Notes: generated by a model not told the origin, from the sequence alone. A stretch of 64,000 nt of DNA from Roseomonas xinghualingensis (GCF_025791835.1 NZ_JAOXLP010000004.1:62001-126000); one strand, 5' to 3'; counted from the stretch's first letter, positions 26,798-35,968 are shown. A program made the numbers and translations.

Positions 26798-29263
26798 ATG
26801 ACCGTTGCCGAAACCACCCGCCTGACCTTGCCCGTGGAGGGCATGACCTGCGCCGGCTGCGCGGGACGGGTGGAACGAGCGCTTGCCGCCGTGCCAGGGG
26901 TGACATCCGCCAGCGTGAACCTAGCCACCCGGCGCGCGACCGTGGAGGGCGATGAGCTTGATCCCGCCGCACTGCGCGCGGCGGTTGAGAAGACCGGCTA
27001 TTCCTCGCCAGAGGAAACCATAGAGATCGGCGTGGAGGGCATGACCTGCGCCTCCTGCGCCGGACGGGTGGAGCGTGCGCTCGCCGCCCTGCCGGGCGTG
27101 ACCAGTGCCTCGGTGAACCTCGCCACGCGCCGCGCCACGATCCGCCATATACCGGATGCGGTGAGCCGCGCGGATCTGGAAGCCGCGATCCGCAAGGCCG
27201 GCTACCAGCCCGTGCCCGAAGCCCCGGCACATCAGGATCACCACCACCACGGGGATGGCGCGGGCGATCCCCACGCCCATCACGCGGGCCCTCCCCAGGC
27301 CGGCGAGGAAGCGGGGCTGCGGCGGGACACGCTGATCGCCCTGGCCCTGGCGGCGCCACTCTTCATCATCGAGATGGGTGGGCATCTGGTGCCGGCCCTT
27401 CACCACGCGGTGGACGGGCAGATCTGGCGCTGGGTGCAGTTCGCCCTGGCCACGATCGTGCTCTTCGGGCCGGGCTGGCGCTTCCATCGGATCGGCTGGC
27501 CGGCGCTGCTGCGCGGCGGTCCGGAGATGAACAGCCTCGTCGCCCTCGGGACGCTGGCCGCCTGGGGCTATTCGGCGGTGGTCACGCTCTTCCCCTCCGT
27601 GGTGCCGGAGGGGCAGCGCCACGTTTATTTCGAGGCCTCGGCGGTGATCGTGGCGCTGGTGCTGCTTGGCCGCTGGCTGGAGGCGCGGTCGCGTGGCCGG
27701 GCCTCGGCGGCCATCCGGCGCCTGCTGGACCTCCAGCCGCCGACCGCGCGGGTGGAGCGTGACGGGCGGGAGATGGAGATCCCGGCCGCAGAATTGCGCG
27801 TGGGCGATGTGATGAGCCTGCGCCCCGGTGAGCGCGTGCCCACGGATGCCGTGGTGCTCGAAGGCGAGAGCCATATCGATGAATCCATGGTCACGGGTGA
27901 ATCCCTGCCGGTGCGGCGCAGACCGGGCGATGCGGTGGTCGGCGGCACGGTGAACGGCAAGGGCGCGCTGCGCCTGCGCGCGACCGCCGTGGGCTCCGCG
28001 ACGGTCCTCGCCCGCATCACGAAGCTGGTCGAGGAGGCGCAGGGCGGGAAGCTGCCCATCCAGGCCCTGGCGGACCGGGTGACGCGCTGGTTCGTCCCGG
28101 CGGTGATCGCGGTGGCTGCGCTGACCTTCCTGGGCTGGCTGGCTCTCGGCCCCGATCTTCCCCATGCGCTGGTTGCGACGGTGGCGGTGCTCATCATCGC
28201 CTGCCCCTGCGCCATGGGGCTGGCGACGCCGGTGGCCGTGATGGTCGGCACCGGGCGGGGCGCGGAGCTGGGCGTGCTGTTCCGGCGTGGCGCCGCGCTG
28301 CAGGCGCTGCGCGAGGTGAAGACGGTCGCCATGGACAAGACCGGCACGCTGACCGAGGGCCAGCCCGCGCTGACCGATTTCATCCCCGCACCAGGCTTCG
28401 ACGAAGCGGGGCTGCTGCCGCTGATCGCGGCGGCCGAATCCGGCAGCGAGCATCCGCTGGCCGAGGCGATCCGCGCGGCCGCCATCCAGCGCGGCCTGCC
28501 GGTTCCCGCGGCCTCCGGCTTCGAGGCCATCCCAGGCATGGGGCTGCGCGCCATGGTGGATGGGCGCCGCATGGAGGTGGGCGCGGACCGCTTCATGGCC
28601 TCGCTCGGCCTGGATGTGACGCCCTTCGCCGAGGATGCCGCGCGGCTGGGAGGCCAGGGGCGCACGCCGCTCTATGCAGCGGTGGACGGGCGGCTCGCCG
28701 CACTGCTCGCCGTGGCCGATCCGGTGCGCCCCGGCAGCGCCCCGGCCATGGAGGCCCTGCGCGGAATGGGGCTGCACCTGGCCATGGTGAGCGGCGACAG
28801 CCGCCGCACCGCCGAAGCAATCGCCCGCCCGTTGGGCATCGAGGCCGTGGAGGCCGAGGTGCTGCCGGAGGGCAAGGTGGATGCGGTGCGCCGGCTGCGC
28901 GGCCAGGGCTCCCTGGCCTTCGTGGGCGACGGCATCAACGATGCCCCGGCCCTGGCGGCCGCCGATGTGGGTATCGCCATCGGGACCGGCACGGATGTGG
29001 CGATCGAGAGCGGCGACGTGGTGCTGATGTCGGGCGATCCGCGGGGCATCCCCACAGCCATCGCGCTCAGCCGCGCGACCATCCGCAATATCTGGCAGAA
29101 CCTGTTCTGGGCCTTCGCCTATAACGTGGTGCTGATTCCGGTGGCGGTGGCGGGGCTGCTCTCGCCGGTCCTGGCGGCGGCGGCCATGGGGCTCTCCAGC
29201 GTCTTCGTCGTCGGCAATGCGCTGCGGCTGCGCGGCTTCCAGGCCCCGGGACAACAGGCATGA
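26798..29263 (+). CDS. copA: Copper-exporting P1B-type ATPase
   Basis: Inner-membrane Cu(I) efflux pump of 821 residues. Two N-terminal metal-binding domains carry GMTCAGC (C18, C21) and GMTCASC (C84, C87), followed by a His-rich linker (about 145-162). Ion-path motifs fit P1B-1 copper pumps: CPC at 469-471, N-x6-YN-x4-P in NLFWAFAYNVVLIP, and MGLSS in the last helix. DKTGTLTE (Asp513), SEHPL and GDGINDAPAL complete the catalytic core. GGAAGGA lies seven bases before ATG 26798. It overlaps cueR by ATGA and is controlled by the dyad promoter upstream. Confidence 0.97.
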   Translation: MTVAETTRLTLPVEGMTCAGCAGRVERALAAVPGVTSASVNLATRRATVEGDELDPAALRAAVEKTGYSSPEETIEIGVEGMTCASCAGRVERALAALPGVTSASVNLATRRATIRHIPDAVSRADLEAAIRKAGYQPVPEAPAHQDHHHHGDGAGDPHAHHAGPPQAGEEAGLRRDTLIALALAAPLFIIEMGGHLVPALHHAVDGQIWRWVQFALATIVLFGPGWRFHRIGWPALLRGGPEMNSLVALGTLAAWGYSAVVTLFPSVVPEGQRHVYFEASAVIVALVLLGRWLEARSRGRASAAIRRLLDLQPPTARVERDGREMEIPAAELRVGDVMSLRPGERVPTDAVVLEGESHIDESMVTGESLPVRRRPGDAVVGGTVNGKGALRLRATAVGSATVLARITKLVEEAQGGKLPIQALADRVTRWFVPAVIAVAALTFLGWLALGPDLPHALVATVAVLIIACPCAMGLATPVAVMVGTGRGAELGVLFRRGAALQALREVKTVAMDKTGTLTEGQPALTDFIPAPGFDEAGLLPLIAAAESGSEHPLAEAIRAAAIQRGLPVPAASGFEAIPGMGLRAMVDGRRMEVGADRFMASLGLDVTPFAEDAARLGGQGRTPLYAAVDGRLAALLAVADPVRPGSAPAMEALRGMGLHLAMVSGDSRRTAEAIARPLGIEAVEAEVLPEGKVDAVRRLRGQGSLAFVGDGINDAPALAAADVGIAIGTGTDVAIESGDVVLMSGDPRGIPTAIALSRATIRNIWQNLFWAFAYNVVLIPVAVAGLLSPVLAAAAMGLSSVFVVGNALRLRGFQAPGQQA

Positions 29264-29685
29264 GGATCGGGGAAGCCGCCGAGGCCTCCGGCGTCTCGGC
29301 CAAGATGATCCGGCATTACGAGGCGGTGGGACTGCTGCCCGCCGCCGCGCGCCGGGAGTCCGGCTACCGCGACTATGGCGATGCCGATGTCCATGTGCTG
29401 CGTTTCATCCGCCGCGCGCGAGATCTTGGCTTCTCGCTTCCGGAGATTGGCGGGCTGCTTGCCCTCTGGGGCGACCGGCACCGGGCAAGCGCGGAGGTGA
29501 AGCGCCTCGCCCTGGCCCATGTGGAGGCCCTGGAGGCCAAGGCGCGGGACCTTTCGGCCATGGCGGCGACGCTGCGGCATCTGGCGGCGCATTGCCATGG
29601 CGATGGCCGGCCGGACTGCCCGATCCTGGAGGAGTTGGCAGGTGAAAGCTGTACCCGGGAAGCCACATCATCCCACCCCGGCTGA
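29260..29685 (+). CDS. cueR: Copper-responsive MerR family regulator CueR
   Basis: A 141-residue Cu(I)-sensing activator. The N-terminal HTH reads MRIGEAAEASGVSAKMIRHYEAVGLLP, followed by the MerR wing and a long dimerisation helix. The metal loop has C112 and C120 in CHGDGRPDCPIL, the exact numbering of E. coli CueR, which argues for copper over gold- or mercury-specific relatives. Its ATG overlaps the copA stop, so sensor and pump are co-transcribed, unlike E. coli where they are unlinked. It should bind the dyad at 26749-26763. Confidence 0.96.
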   Translation: MRIGEAAEASGVSAKMIRHYEAVGLLPAAARRESGYRDYGDADVHVLRFIRRARDLGFSLPEIGGLLALWGDRHRASAEVKRLALAHVEALEAKARDLSAMAATLRHLAAHCHGDGRPDCPILEELAGESCTREATSSHPG

Positions 29686-29742
29686 CCTGCCTCCGGCCGG
29701 GGCGGCCATCTCGATTCGCCTGATCCGGTTGCTCCTGGCAGA

Positions 29743-30393
29743 ATGCCCAGGATGACCGTTCCCGCGCCCGAGCAGGACGATCCCAGCCGCCGCGCAGAGG
29801 CGGCGCGGGTTGCCGCTTATCTTACAGCCCATCCAGGCTTCCTGGCGGAACGCCCGGGCCTCTACCGGGCGCTGCACCCGCCGCGCCGCGTGCATGGCGA
29901 GAACCTGGCCGATCATATGGCCGCGCTGCTGCATGCCGCGCGCGCCGAGACCGGAGCTGTCGCCGAGGTGGCGCGTGCGGGCCAGGATCTGACCATCCGC
30001 GCGGCAACCGCCCTGATCGCCTTGATCGGCGCGCCGGATCCCCTGGCCGTGGTGACGGCCGAATGGCCGGAGTTGCTGGGGCTGGAATGCGCCGCCCTGG
30101 CCCGCGAGGGCGCTCCCTCCCCCGCCCTGCGCGACCTGCCGGCAGGCACTGTCGACCGACTGATGGCGGGGCGGGATCTGGTGCTGCGCGACGCGCCCGA
30201 GGATGCGGCCCTTCTGCATGGGGAGGCGCATCCGCTGATCGCGCGGGATGCGCTGCTGCGCCTGCCCGGCACCGCGCCGCAAATGCTGGTGCTGGGCGCG
30301 CGGGAGGCTGGGCGACTGCCCCTCCGTGGCGCCGGGGCGCCGCTGCGGCTGCTGGCCCATGCGCTCTCCCGGGCGCTTGACGGGTCGGCATGA
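29743..30393 (+). CDS. DUF484 family protein
   Basis: A 216-residue GAF-like protein of unknown function. The region RVAAYLTAHPGFLAERPGLYRAL matches the DUF484 start (Y-L-x-x-H-P-x-F-L), with the rest a predicted GAF fold. DUF484 genes regularly precede xerC, as here, where the two overlap by four bases (ATGA). A role linked to chromosome dimer resolution or cell division has been suggested only by such linkage. ATG 29752 is an alternative start. Confidence 0.85.
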   Translation: MPRMTVPAPEQDDPSRRAEAARVAAYLTAHPGFLAERPGLYRALHPPRRVHGENLADHMAALLHAARAETGAVAEVARAGQDLTIRAATALIALIGAPDPLAVVTAEWPELLGLECAALAREGAPSPALRDLPAGTVDRLMAGRDLVLRDAPEDAALLHGEAHPLIARDALLRLPGTAPQMLVLGAREAGRLPLRGAGAPLRLLAHALSRALDGSA

Positions 30394-31286
30394 TCGCGGC
30401 GCTCGCCGCCCGCGAGGCCTTCCTGGGATGGCTGGAGCGGGAACGCCGGGCCAGCCCCGAAACCGTGGAAGCCTATGGCCGGGATGTATCCGACCTGCTG
30501 GACTTTCTTTCCTCCCATCAGGGGGGCGAGCCGGATCTGGCGGCGCTGCGGCTCGCTGATCTGCGGGCCTTCCTGGCGCATCGGGCGGCGGAGGGGATCG
30601 GCGCGTCCTCCCGCGCGCGGCAGCTATCGGCGCTCAAGACCTTCCTGCGCTTCCTGGTGCGGCGGCATGGGCTGGAGCCGCTGCCGCTGGGCGGGCTGAC
30701 CGGGCCGCGCCGCAAGCCGCCCGTGCCGCGCGCCTTGACCGAGGAGCAGGCCCGCACCGCCATCGGGGACAGTGCCGAGGACAGCCCCGCCATGGCGGCA
30801 CGGAACCAGGCGCTTTTCACCCTGCTCTATGGCTGCGGCCTGCGCATCTCGGAGGCGCTGTCGCTGAACATGCAGGATGCGCCCAGGGCCGGGATCGGGC
30901 TTCGGGTGATGGGCAAGGGGCGGAAGGAACGGGTGGTGCCCGTGCTGCCGGCGGTGGAGGCGGCCATGGCCGAATGGCTGCGGCACCGGGGACCGGCGGG
31001 GCCGGATGCGCCGCTCTTCACCGGGGCAAAGGGCGGGCGGCTTGATCCAGGGGTCGCGCAGCGGGCGCTGCGGAACCTGCGGCGGATGGCCGGGCTGCCG
31101 GAACATGCGACGCCCCATGCGCTGCGGCATTCCTTCGCGACACATCTGCTGGGCGGCGGGGCGGATTTGCGCGCCATTCAGGAGTTGCTGGGCCACGCCA
31201 GCCTTTCCACGACCCAGCGCTACACCAGCGTGGACCAGGCCAGCCTGCTGGAAACCTGGCGGAAGGCTCATCCCAGGGCGGGGTGA
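30390..31286 (+). CDS. xerC: Tyrosine recombinase XerC
   Basis: Site-specific recombinase of 298 residues that resolves chromosome dimers at dif with XerD and FtsK. The SAM-like core-binding domain covers about 1-95. The catalytic residues are all visible: R152 (GCGLRISEAL), K176 (GKGRKER), H243 and R246 (HALRHSFATHL), H269 (LLGHASLSTTQ) and nucleophile Y278. It lies behind DUF484 with a four-base overlap, the usual XerC setting, which favours XerC over a phage integrase. No att-like repeat or integrated element follows. Confidence 0.93.
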   Translation: MIAALAAREAFLGWLERERRASPETVEAYGRDVSDLLDFLSSHQGGEPDLAALRLADLRAFLAHRAAEGIGASSRARQLSALKTFLRFLVRRHGLEPLPLGGLTGPRRKPPVPRALTEEQARTAIGDSAEDSPAMAARNQALFTLLYGCGLRISEALSLNMQDAPRAGIGLRVMGKGRKERVVPVLPAVEAAMAEWLRHRGPAGPDAPLFTGAKGGRLDPGVAQRALRNLRRMAGLPEHATPHALRHSFATHLLGGGADLRAIQELLGHASLSTTQRYTSVDQASLLETWRKAHPRAG

Positions 31287-31365
31287 GGTGCAGGAAGCGT
31301 AAGGGGGTGCTCGTCAGGCGCGGCGGGTGACAATCAAACAGGCAACAAGCGGCCAACTGGTCTCG

Positions 31366-32037
31366 TCAGCTTCTCCGCCAACTCTTCAGCCAACCGCTGG
31401 GCATGCTCTTGGGCAGGACGTCATCCACGCCCGAGCCGAGGCTGCCGAACCGCCTGCCGTCCGGTCCGTCGAGCCAGCCAGTGCCCATGCCGCTTGCACC
31501 GCTGCCGCCCGATCCACCAACCCTGGTAATACCTCCGCCACGGCCGTTGTTGCCGGCACTGCCAGCCCCGGCGCTGCTACCGCTGTTGGTGCCATTGGCG
31601 GCCGATCCACCAGCCCCGATGCTGCCGCCGATATTGCCCGCCCCGCCGGCCCCGGCGCCGCCACCGCTGTTGCCGCCAATAGCAGCCGATCCACCGGCCC
31701 CGGTGTTGCCGGTATTGGCGCCCGCCCCGCCAGACGTAGCGCTGCCACCGCTGTTGCCGGCACCGCCAGCACCGGCACCGCCGCCGCTGTTGCCGCCATT
31801 GGCGATCGATCCGCCAGACCCGGCGCTGCCTGAACCGCCGCCTGAGTTGCCAAAGCCGGTGCCCCCGGTGTTTCCCGGGCGGCCAGGAATGGCACCGCCA
31901 TTGCCATAGGGGGCAGCCATGGCTCCCTTACCCGCCGCTGACAGCAGCAGCCCAGCGGCCGGTGATACGAGAGCTGCCTTTCCCGCCCTGTCCAGGAAGG
32001 AGCGGCGGTCCTCCCCGTCATTCCTGGAATGGGACAT
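31366..32037 (-). CDS. Glycine-rich repetitive protein with Tat signal
   Basis: No known family recognised. The 223 residues begin with DRRSFLDRAGKAALVSPAAG..., a twin-arginine-type signal ending near KGAMAAP. The mature chain is dominated by Gly, Ser, Asn and Ala; GGNSGGGAGAGGAGN appears twice, with related units between, and it resembles PE-PGRS-like or structural Gly-rich proteins in composition only. The last 45 residues are less repetitive and end in SGWLKSWRRS. ATG 32037 has GGGAG upstream. A TTGACA -35 box lies at 32098-32103 on this strand in an AT-rich patch. Surface or matrix role is a guess. Confidence 0.7.
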   Translation of the reverse strand: MSHSRNDGEDRRSFLDRAGKAALVSPAAGLLLSAAGKGAMAAPYGNGGAIPGRPGNTGGTGFGNSGGGSGSAGSGGSIANGGNSGGGAGAGGAGNSGGSATSGGAGANTGNTGAGGSAAIGGNSGGGAGAGGAGNIGGSIGAGGSAANGTNSGSSAGAGSAGNNGRGGGITRVGGSGGSGASGMGTGWLDGPDGRRFGSLGSGVDDVLPKSMPSGWLKSWRRS

Positions 32038-32263
32038 TATTTTCTCCCACGGCTTTGGAGGCGGGCCGCCCAACGAATGCGGCACCGGGCATTTCATTGT
32101 CAATATGCAATTTTTGCAAAAACAAAAATCCGCGCGACAAGCAATCGGCGACCTCAAACGCTTGCCACATCATCCCCGCGCGCATCCCGCGGCACTGGGT
32201 TGATCGCGGCCGTTTGCCATTCACCGGCAGCGCCGAAACCCGCCGCGGCTGGCCCGGTGCCAC

Positions 32264-33601
32264 TCAGCCCGGCTTGGACCAGACGGCAGGCCGCACCCCG
32301 GCCGCGGTGAAGGCGCCATAGGCGGTGATGCCAAGGGCGACGGCGATGAACTGGCCGTCCAGCCCCAGCCCCGCCACATCCGAGAGCAGCCATCCACCCC
32401 CCACCGCGACGGCAATGCGCGCCACGCCCGCCGCCATGGGCCATCCCATCCGCCCGGCCCCCTGGGAGGCGAAATACAGCGCCATGCCCAGGCCGAAGCC
32501 GCCGAAGGCCAGGCCGGTCCAGGAAAGCGCCTGGGCGGCGATGGCGACCACCGCCGGGTCGGTGGTGAAGAAGCTGGCGAAGCTCTGCGGAGCAAGGGCC
32601 ACGGCCAAGCCGATGATGCTCGTGATGGCCAGAGCCATGAATCCGCCAGTCCAGGCGATGCGCCGGGCATGGTCCCAATCCCCTGCCCCCACCGTGCGCC
32701 CGACAAGGGCCGTCAGCGCCGAGCCGACGCCGAAGGCGATGGGGATCATCAGGAACTCCAGCCGGGCCGAGATGCCATAGGCCGCGACAGCCGCCGCCCC
32801 ATGGGTGGCGATTCGGGCGGTGACGAGGATGGTGGTGAGGTTCGCGACTCCCGCCAGCGCGCTCGCCACAAGCCCGACCGAGAGGATGCACCAGAACATC
32901 GCGCGGGAGGGCCGCACCCGCAGCGCCGGCACGAAGCCCGCCCCGCCACGTGCCACCACCCAGCCCATGACGATAGTCGAGCCAAGGAAGGCAATGGCCA
33001 TGGCTGCGCCGATGCCCGGCAGGCCCATGCCCACCGGCTCCGCCAGCAGCCAGGCGAGCGGCGGATAGACCACCCAGGTCAGCAGCAGCACCCGTGCCGC
33101 CAGGGCGTGCCGCCCGCCGCCACGCAGGACGGAAGCAAGGGTATTCGCCAGCCAGACCGGGATGGCGCCAAGGCCGAAGAGCCAGGTGGCATAGGCCGCG
33201 CCCGCTTCGGCGGCGGTGGGGCCGCCGATCAAGCCGAGCACCGCCCGGGGGAAGCCTGCGAGCAGGATGGCGAAGATGCCACCGGCCAGGATGGCGATCA
33301 GCACGGCATGAAGCACCAGGGCGGAGGCCTCGTCGCGCCGGCCGGCACCCAGGGCGCGGGCCGTGGCCGAGGCGACGCCGCCGCCCATGGCTCCGGCCGA
33401 CATCTGCTGCATCAGCAGGCTGAAGGGCAGCACAACGGACCAGCCGGCGAGCGCGGCCGTGCCCTGGCGTGCGGCCAGCCAGGTTTCGGCGATCTGCCCG
33501 ACCACCTGGAGGACGGCGCTGAGGGCCGTCGGCGCCGCCAGCGCCAGGATTTGCGGCATGACGGCCGGGCGGGGCAGCGGGGCGGCCAGCGTGTCAGCCA
33601 T
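32264..33601 (-). CDS. MATE family multidrug efflux transporter
   Basis: Na+/H+-coupled exporter with about twelve membrane segments in 445 residues. Typical features are the paired six-helix halves, the Q-x-x-E motif in VVGQIAETWLAAR near helix 1-2, and the related QMSAGAMGGGVASATARALGAGRRDEA. ATG 33601 is chosen; the frame stays open to 33706 inside the upstream gene. It overlaps the end of hxlR by eight bases, so the regulator is first in the operon and the transporter follows, the layout of an inducible drug or stress efflux unit. Substrate unknown. Confidence 0.92.
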   Translation of the reverse strand: MADTLAAPLPRPAVMPQILALAAPTALSAVLQVVGQIAETWLAARQGTAALAGWSVVLPFSLLMQQMSAGAMGGGVASATARALGAGRRDEASALVLHAVLIAILAGGIFAILLAGFPRAVLGLIGGPTAAEAGAAYATWLFGLGAIPVWLANTLASVLRGGGRHALAARVLLLTWVVYPPLAWLLAEPVGMGLPGIGAAMAIAFLGSTIVMGWVVARGGAGFVPALRVRPSRAMFWCILSVGLVASALAGVANLTTILVTARIATHGAAAVAAYGISARLEFLMIPIAFGVGSALTALVGRTVGAGDWDHARRIAWTGGFMALAITSIIGLAVALAPQSFASFFTTDPAVVAIAAQALSWTGLAFGGFGLGMALYFASQGAGRMGWPMAAGVARIAVAVGGGWLLSDVAGLGLDGQFIAVALGITAYGAFTAAGVRPAVWSKPG

Positions 33602-34091
33602 GATGGGCTTCCTCCAGCGCGCGCAGGGCGAGGCGGCGGCGCATGGCCTCCCCCGCGCCCGGGCCGGGCAGCAGGCGGACCGATTCGGGGCCGAGAGGAC
33701 GGCCATCGGTGCCCAGGAGTGGCGGGCTGCTGACCTCCTCCCCGGTGGCCGGATCGACCATACGCACCACGGGGCCCTCCGGGCCGGTCATCCAGCGATC
33801 ACTCCAGCGCTTCAGGGCGACGAAGGCGGGGAAGAAGTCGCGGCCCATTTCGGTCAGGCGATAGGCGTGCCGGGCGCCTTCCGGCACGCGCTCCAGAAGG
33901 CCATGCTCCACCAGCTTGGCAAGGCGGGCGCTCAGGATGTTGGGGGCGATGCCGAGATGGCGCCCGAAATCATCGAAGCGGGTGGTGCCGTAGAAGGCTT
34001 CCCGTAGCACCAGGATGGCCCAGCGCTCTCCAAGCACCTCCATCGAGCGGGCGATGGGGCATCGCATGCGGGAGAAATCGGTGCGCGGCAT
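33594..34091 (-). CDS. HxlR family transcriptional regulator of the MATE operon
   Basis: A 165-residue winged-helix regulator. RCPIARSMEVLGERWAILVLREAFYGTTRFDDF carries the conserved cysteine (Cys11) seen near the N-terminus of redox- or aldehyde-sensing HxlR members, followed by LGIAPNILSARLAKLVEHGLL and YRLTEMG. The C-terminal 60 residues include a long acidic/hydrophobic tail. Two perfect palindromes with the core CTTGCAT-N-ATGCAAG lie 20-59 bases upstream and are likely its operators. Its stop lies inside the MATE gene start, indicating coupled translation. Redox sensing is inference from the cysteine. Confidence 0.92.
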   Translation of the reverse strand: MPRTDFSRMRCPIARSMEVLGERWAILVLREAFYGTTRFDDFGRHLGIAPNILSARLAKLVEHGLLERVPEGARHAYRLTEMGRDFFPAFVALKRWSDRWMTGPEGPVVRMVDPATGEEVSSPPLLGTDGRPLGPESVRLLPGPGAGEAMRRRLALRALEEAHHG

Positions 34092-34110
34092 GAGGCTGGG
34101 TCCCGTTCAG

Positions 34111-34125
34111 CTTGCATGATGCAAG
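34111..34125. promoter_or_regulatory. HxlR operator, proximal copy
   Basis: CTTGCAT-G-ATGCAAG is a perfect palindrome with 7-bp arms, 20 bases upstream of the hxlR start. It shares its arms exactly with the distal copy; centres are 23 bp apart, about two helical turns. Confidence 0.75.
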
Positions 34126-34131
34126 CCGATT

Positions 34132-34150
34132 GACTTGCATCATGCAAGTC
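34132..34150. promoter_or_regulatory. HxlR operator, distal copy
   Basis: GACTTGCAT-C-ATGCAAGTC is a 19-bp perfect palindrome with 9-bp arms. Together with the proximal copy it fills the expected -10/-35 zone of the hxlR-MATE promoter, consistent with repression and cooperative binding. Confidence 0.75.
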
Positions 34151-34204
34151 AGCCGCATGTGCCTCGCGCGCTCGTGCGCCCGAGGCCGTGTATGAAAGGC
34201 TCGG

Positions 34205-34507
34205 TCAGTTTCGGCGAAAGGTTCGGCGGATGCCCCTGCCCCAGCCGGAAATACGTTCGAGCGAGGAACGCTCCAGCGCCTCAATCCGGTGGATCGCGTT
34301 CGGCCAGCGGCCCTCCACCCAGGCCCAGCGATTGGCGGCCCAGAGATACTGGTCGCGCAGGACAAAGACGCCGAGTGCCAGGAAGAGGAAGCCCTGCAGG
34401 AAGGGCAGCACGCAGCCCAGGATGCCGAGGGTGATGAAGCTCCAGCCCAGGGCCTTGCGGCGGGGTCTGGGACTCAGGGTGACGTAAGCCGGGCGCATTT
34501 CGGTCAT
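34205..34507 (-). CDS. Small PGPGW-type membrane protein
   Basis: About 100 residues with one or two hydrophobic segments: GWSFITLGILGCVLPFLQGFLFLALGVFVL, reminiscent of the PGPGW/YbaN-like small membrane families, then a basic C-terminus ending RRTFRRN. Function unknown. ATG 34507 gives a compact protein; ATG 34498 and 34543 are possible alternatives, and no ribosome site decides. It lies 69 bases after lpdA's end region in the same direction but is upstream in neither clear operon. Confidence 0.6.
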   Translation of the reverse strand: MTEMRPAYVTLSPRPRRKALGWSFITLGILGCVLPFLQGFLFLALGVFVLRDQYLWAANRWAWVEGRWPNAIHRIEALERSSLERISGWGRGIRRTFRRN

Positions 34508-34576
34508 AGCGCCCGTAGATGGCCCGCGCACCGCCGCGATCAAGCGCGGCGCGCGGGCTTGTCAGATGCAGGCCGA

Positions 34577-35968
34577 TCAGATGTGGATCGGGCGGCCATC
34601 CACGGCGAGAGCGGCTTCCTTCACCGCCTCGCTCAGCGTCGGATGGGCGTGGCAGATGCGGCCCACGTCCTCGGCGCTGGCGCCGAACTCCATGGCCGTC
34701 ACCATCTCGGCGATCAGGTGGCCGGCATCGGGGCCGAGGATATGGGCGCCCAGCACGCGATCCGTGTCCTTGTCCGCCAGGATCTTTACGAAGCCGTCCA
34801 GGTCGCCCATGGCGCGGGCGCGGCCATTGGCGGTGAAGGGGAACTTGCCTACCTTATAAGCCTGCCCGCGCGCCTTCAGCTCCTCCTCGGTCTCGCCCAC
34901 CGCGGCCACCTCGGGCCAGGTGTAAACGATGCCGGGAATGGCGCCGTAGTTCACATGGCCATGCTGGCCGGCCAGGATTTCGGCCACCGCCACGCCCTCA
35001 TCCTCAGCCTTGTGCGCCAGCATGGCGCCCGCGATCACGTCGCCGATGGCGTAGATGCCGGGGACATTGGTGGCGAAATGGGCGTCGGTCTTCACCCGGC
35101 CCCGCTCATCCAGCGCGACGCCGACGGTATCCAGGCCCAGCCCCTCGACATAGGGGCGGCGGCCGATGGCCACGAGCACCACATCAGCCTCGATCGTCTG
35201 GGCCTCGCCGCCCTTGGCGGGCTCGACGGTGAGGGAGACGCCCTTGTCGGTCTTGGTCGCGCCGGTGACCTTGTGGCCCAGCTTGAACTTGAAGCCCTGC
35301 TTGGTGAGGACGCGCTCGAAGTTCTTCGCGACCTCGTTGTCCATGCCGGGCAGGATGCGGTCGAGGAACTCGATCACCGTCACCTCGGCGCCCAGGCGGC
35401 GCCACACGCTGCCCAGTTCCAGGCCGATCACGCCGGCGCCGATGACGACGAGGTGCTTCGGCACGCTCTCCAGTTCCAGCGCGCCGGTGGAGGTGACGAT
35501 CTGCTTCTCGTCCACCTCGACGCCACGGAGCGGAACGCTCTCGCTGCCCGAGGCGATGACGATGTTCTTCGTCTCATAGGTGGTGCCGGCCACCTCAACC
35601 TTGTCGGGGGCCACGATCTTACCGGCGCCCTTCAGCCAGGTGATCTTGTTCTTGCGGAACAGGAACTCGACGCCCTTGGTGTTGGCGGCGACCACCTCGC
35701 CCTTGCGGGCCTGCATGCGGGCGAGGTCGAGCTTCACGCCCTCCACCTGAATGCCGTGGTCGGCAAACTTGTGGGCGACCTCCTCGAAATTTTCAGAGGA
35801 CTGGAGGAGCGCCTTGGAGGGAATGCAGCCGATGTTCAGGCAGGTGCCGCCCAGCGTTTCCCGCTTCTCCACACAGGCCACCTTCATGCCGAGCTGCGCC
35901 GCGCGGATTGCGCAGACATAGCCGCCGGGGCCGGAGCCGATGACGATAAGATCGAAGGTGTCGGACAT
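34577..35968 (-). CDS. lpdA: Dihydrolipoyl dehydrogenase (E3)
   Basis: E3 reoxidises dihydrolipoyl groups of the 2-oxoglutarate (and possibly pyruvate) dehydrogenase complex, passing electrons to NAD+. The 463-residue protein shows the FAD-binding GSGPGGY (11-17), redox disulfide C43/C48 in [13 protein letters not shown], the NAD-binding [13 protein letters not shown], and the C-terminal [13 protein letters not shown] with catalytic His and Glu. I place the start at ATG 35968; upstream frame sequence is unconserved. It is on the same strand as odhA-odhB but separated from them by an AraC gene on the other strand. Confidence 0.96.
   Translation of the reverse strand: MSDTFDLIVIGSGPGGYVCAIRAAQLGMKVACVEKRETLGGTCLNIGCIPSKALLQSSENFEEVAHKFADHGIQVEGVKLDLARMQARKGEVVAANTKGVEFLFRKNKITWLKGAGKIVAPDKVEVAGTTYETKNIVIASGSESVPLRGVEVDEKQIVTSTGALELESVPKHLVVIGAGVIGLELGSVWRRLGAEVTVIEFLDRILPGMDNEVAKNFERVLTKQGFKFKLGHKVTGATKTDKGVSLTVEPAKGGEAQTIEADVVLVAIGRRPYVEGLGLDTVGVALDERGRVKTDAHFATNVPGIYAIGDVIAGAMLAHKAEDEGVAVAEILAGQHGHVNYGAIPGIVYTWPEVAAVGETEEELKARGQAYKVGKFPFTANGRARAMGDLDGFVKILADKDTDRVLGAHILGPDAGHLIAEMVTAMEFGASAEDVGRICHAHPTLSEAVKEAALAVDGRPIHI

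Noticed and set aside
26921..29254. A 777-codon open frame opposite copA.
   Set aside because: Mirror frame of a well-supported copper ATPase; composition (Arg, His, Gln, Gly) is that of an antisense artefact.
30390..31286. Integrase of a mobile element.
   Set aside because: DUF484 overlap, length and motif spacing fit chromosomal XerC; no att repeats, tRNA target or cargo genes are nearby.
31570..31860. Regularly spaced repeats looking like an array (CRISPR-like).
   Set aside because: Units are coding repeats of the glycine-rich protein in phase with its frame, of uneven length and without unique spacers.
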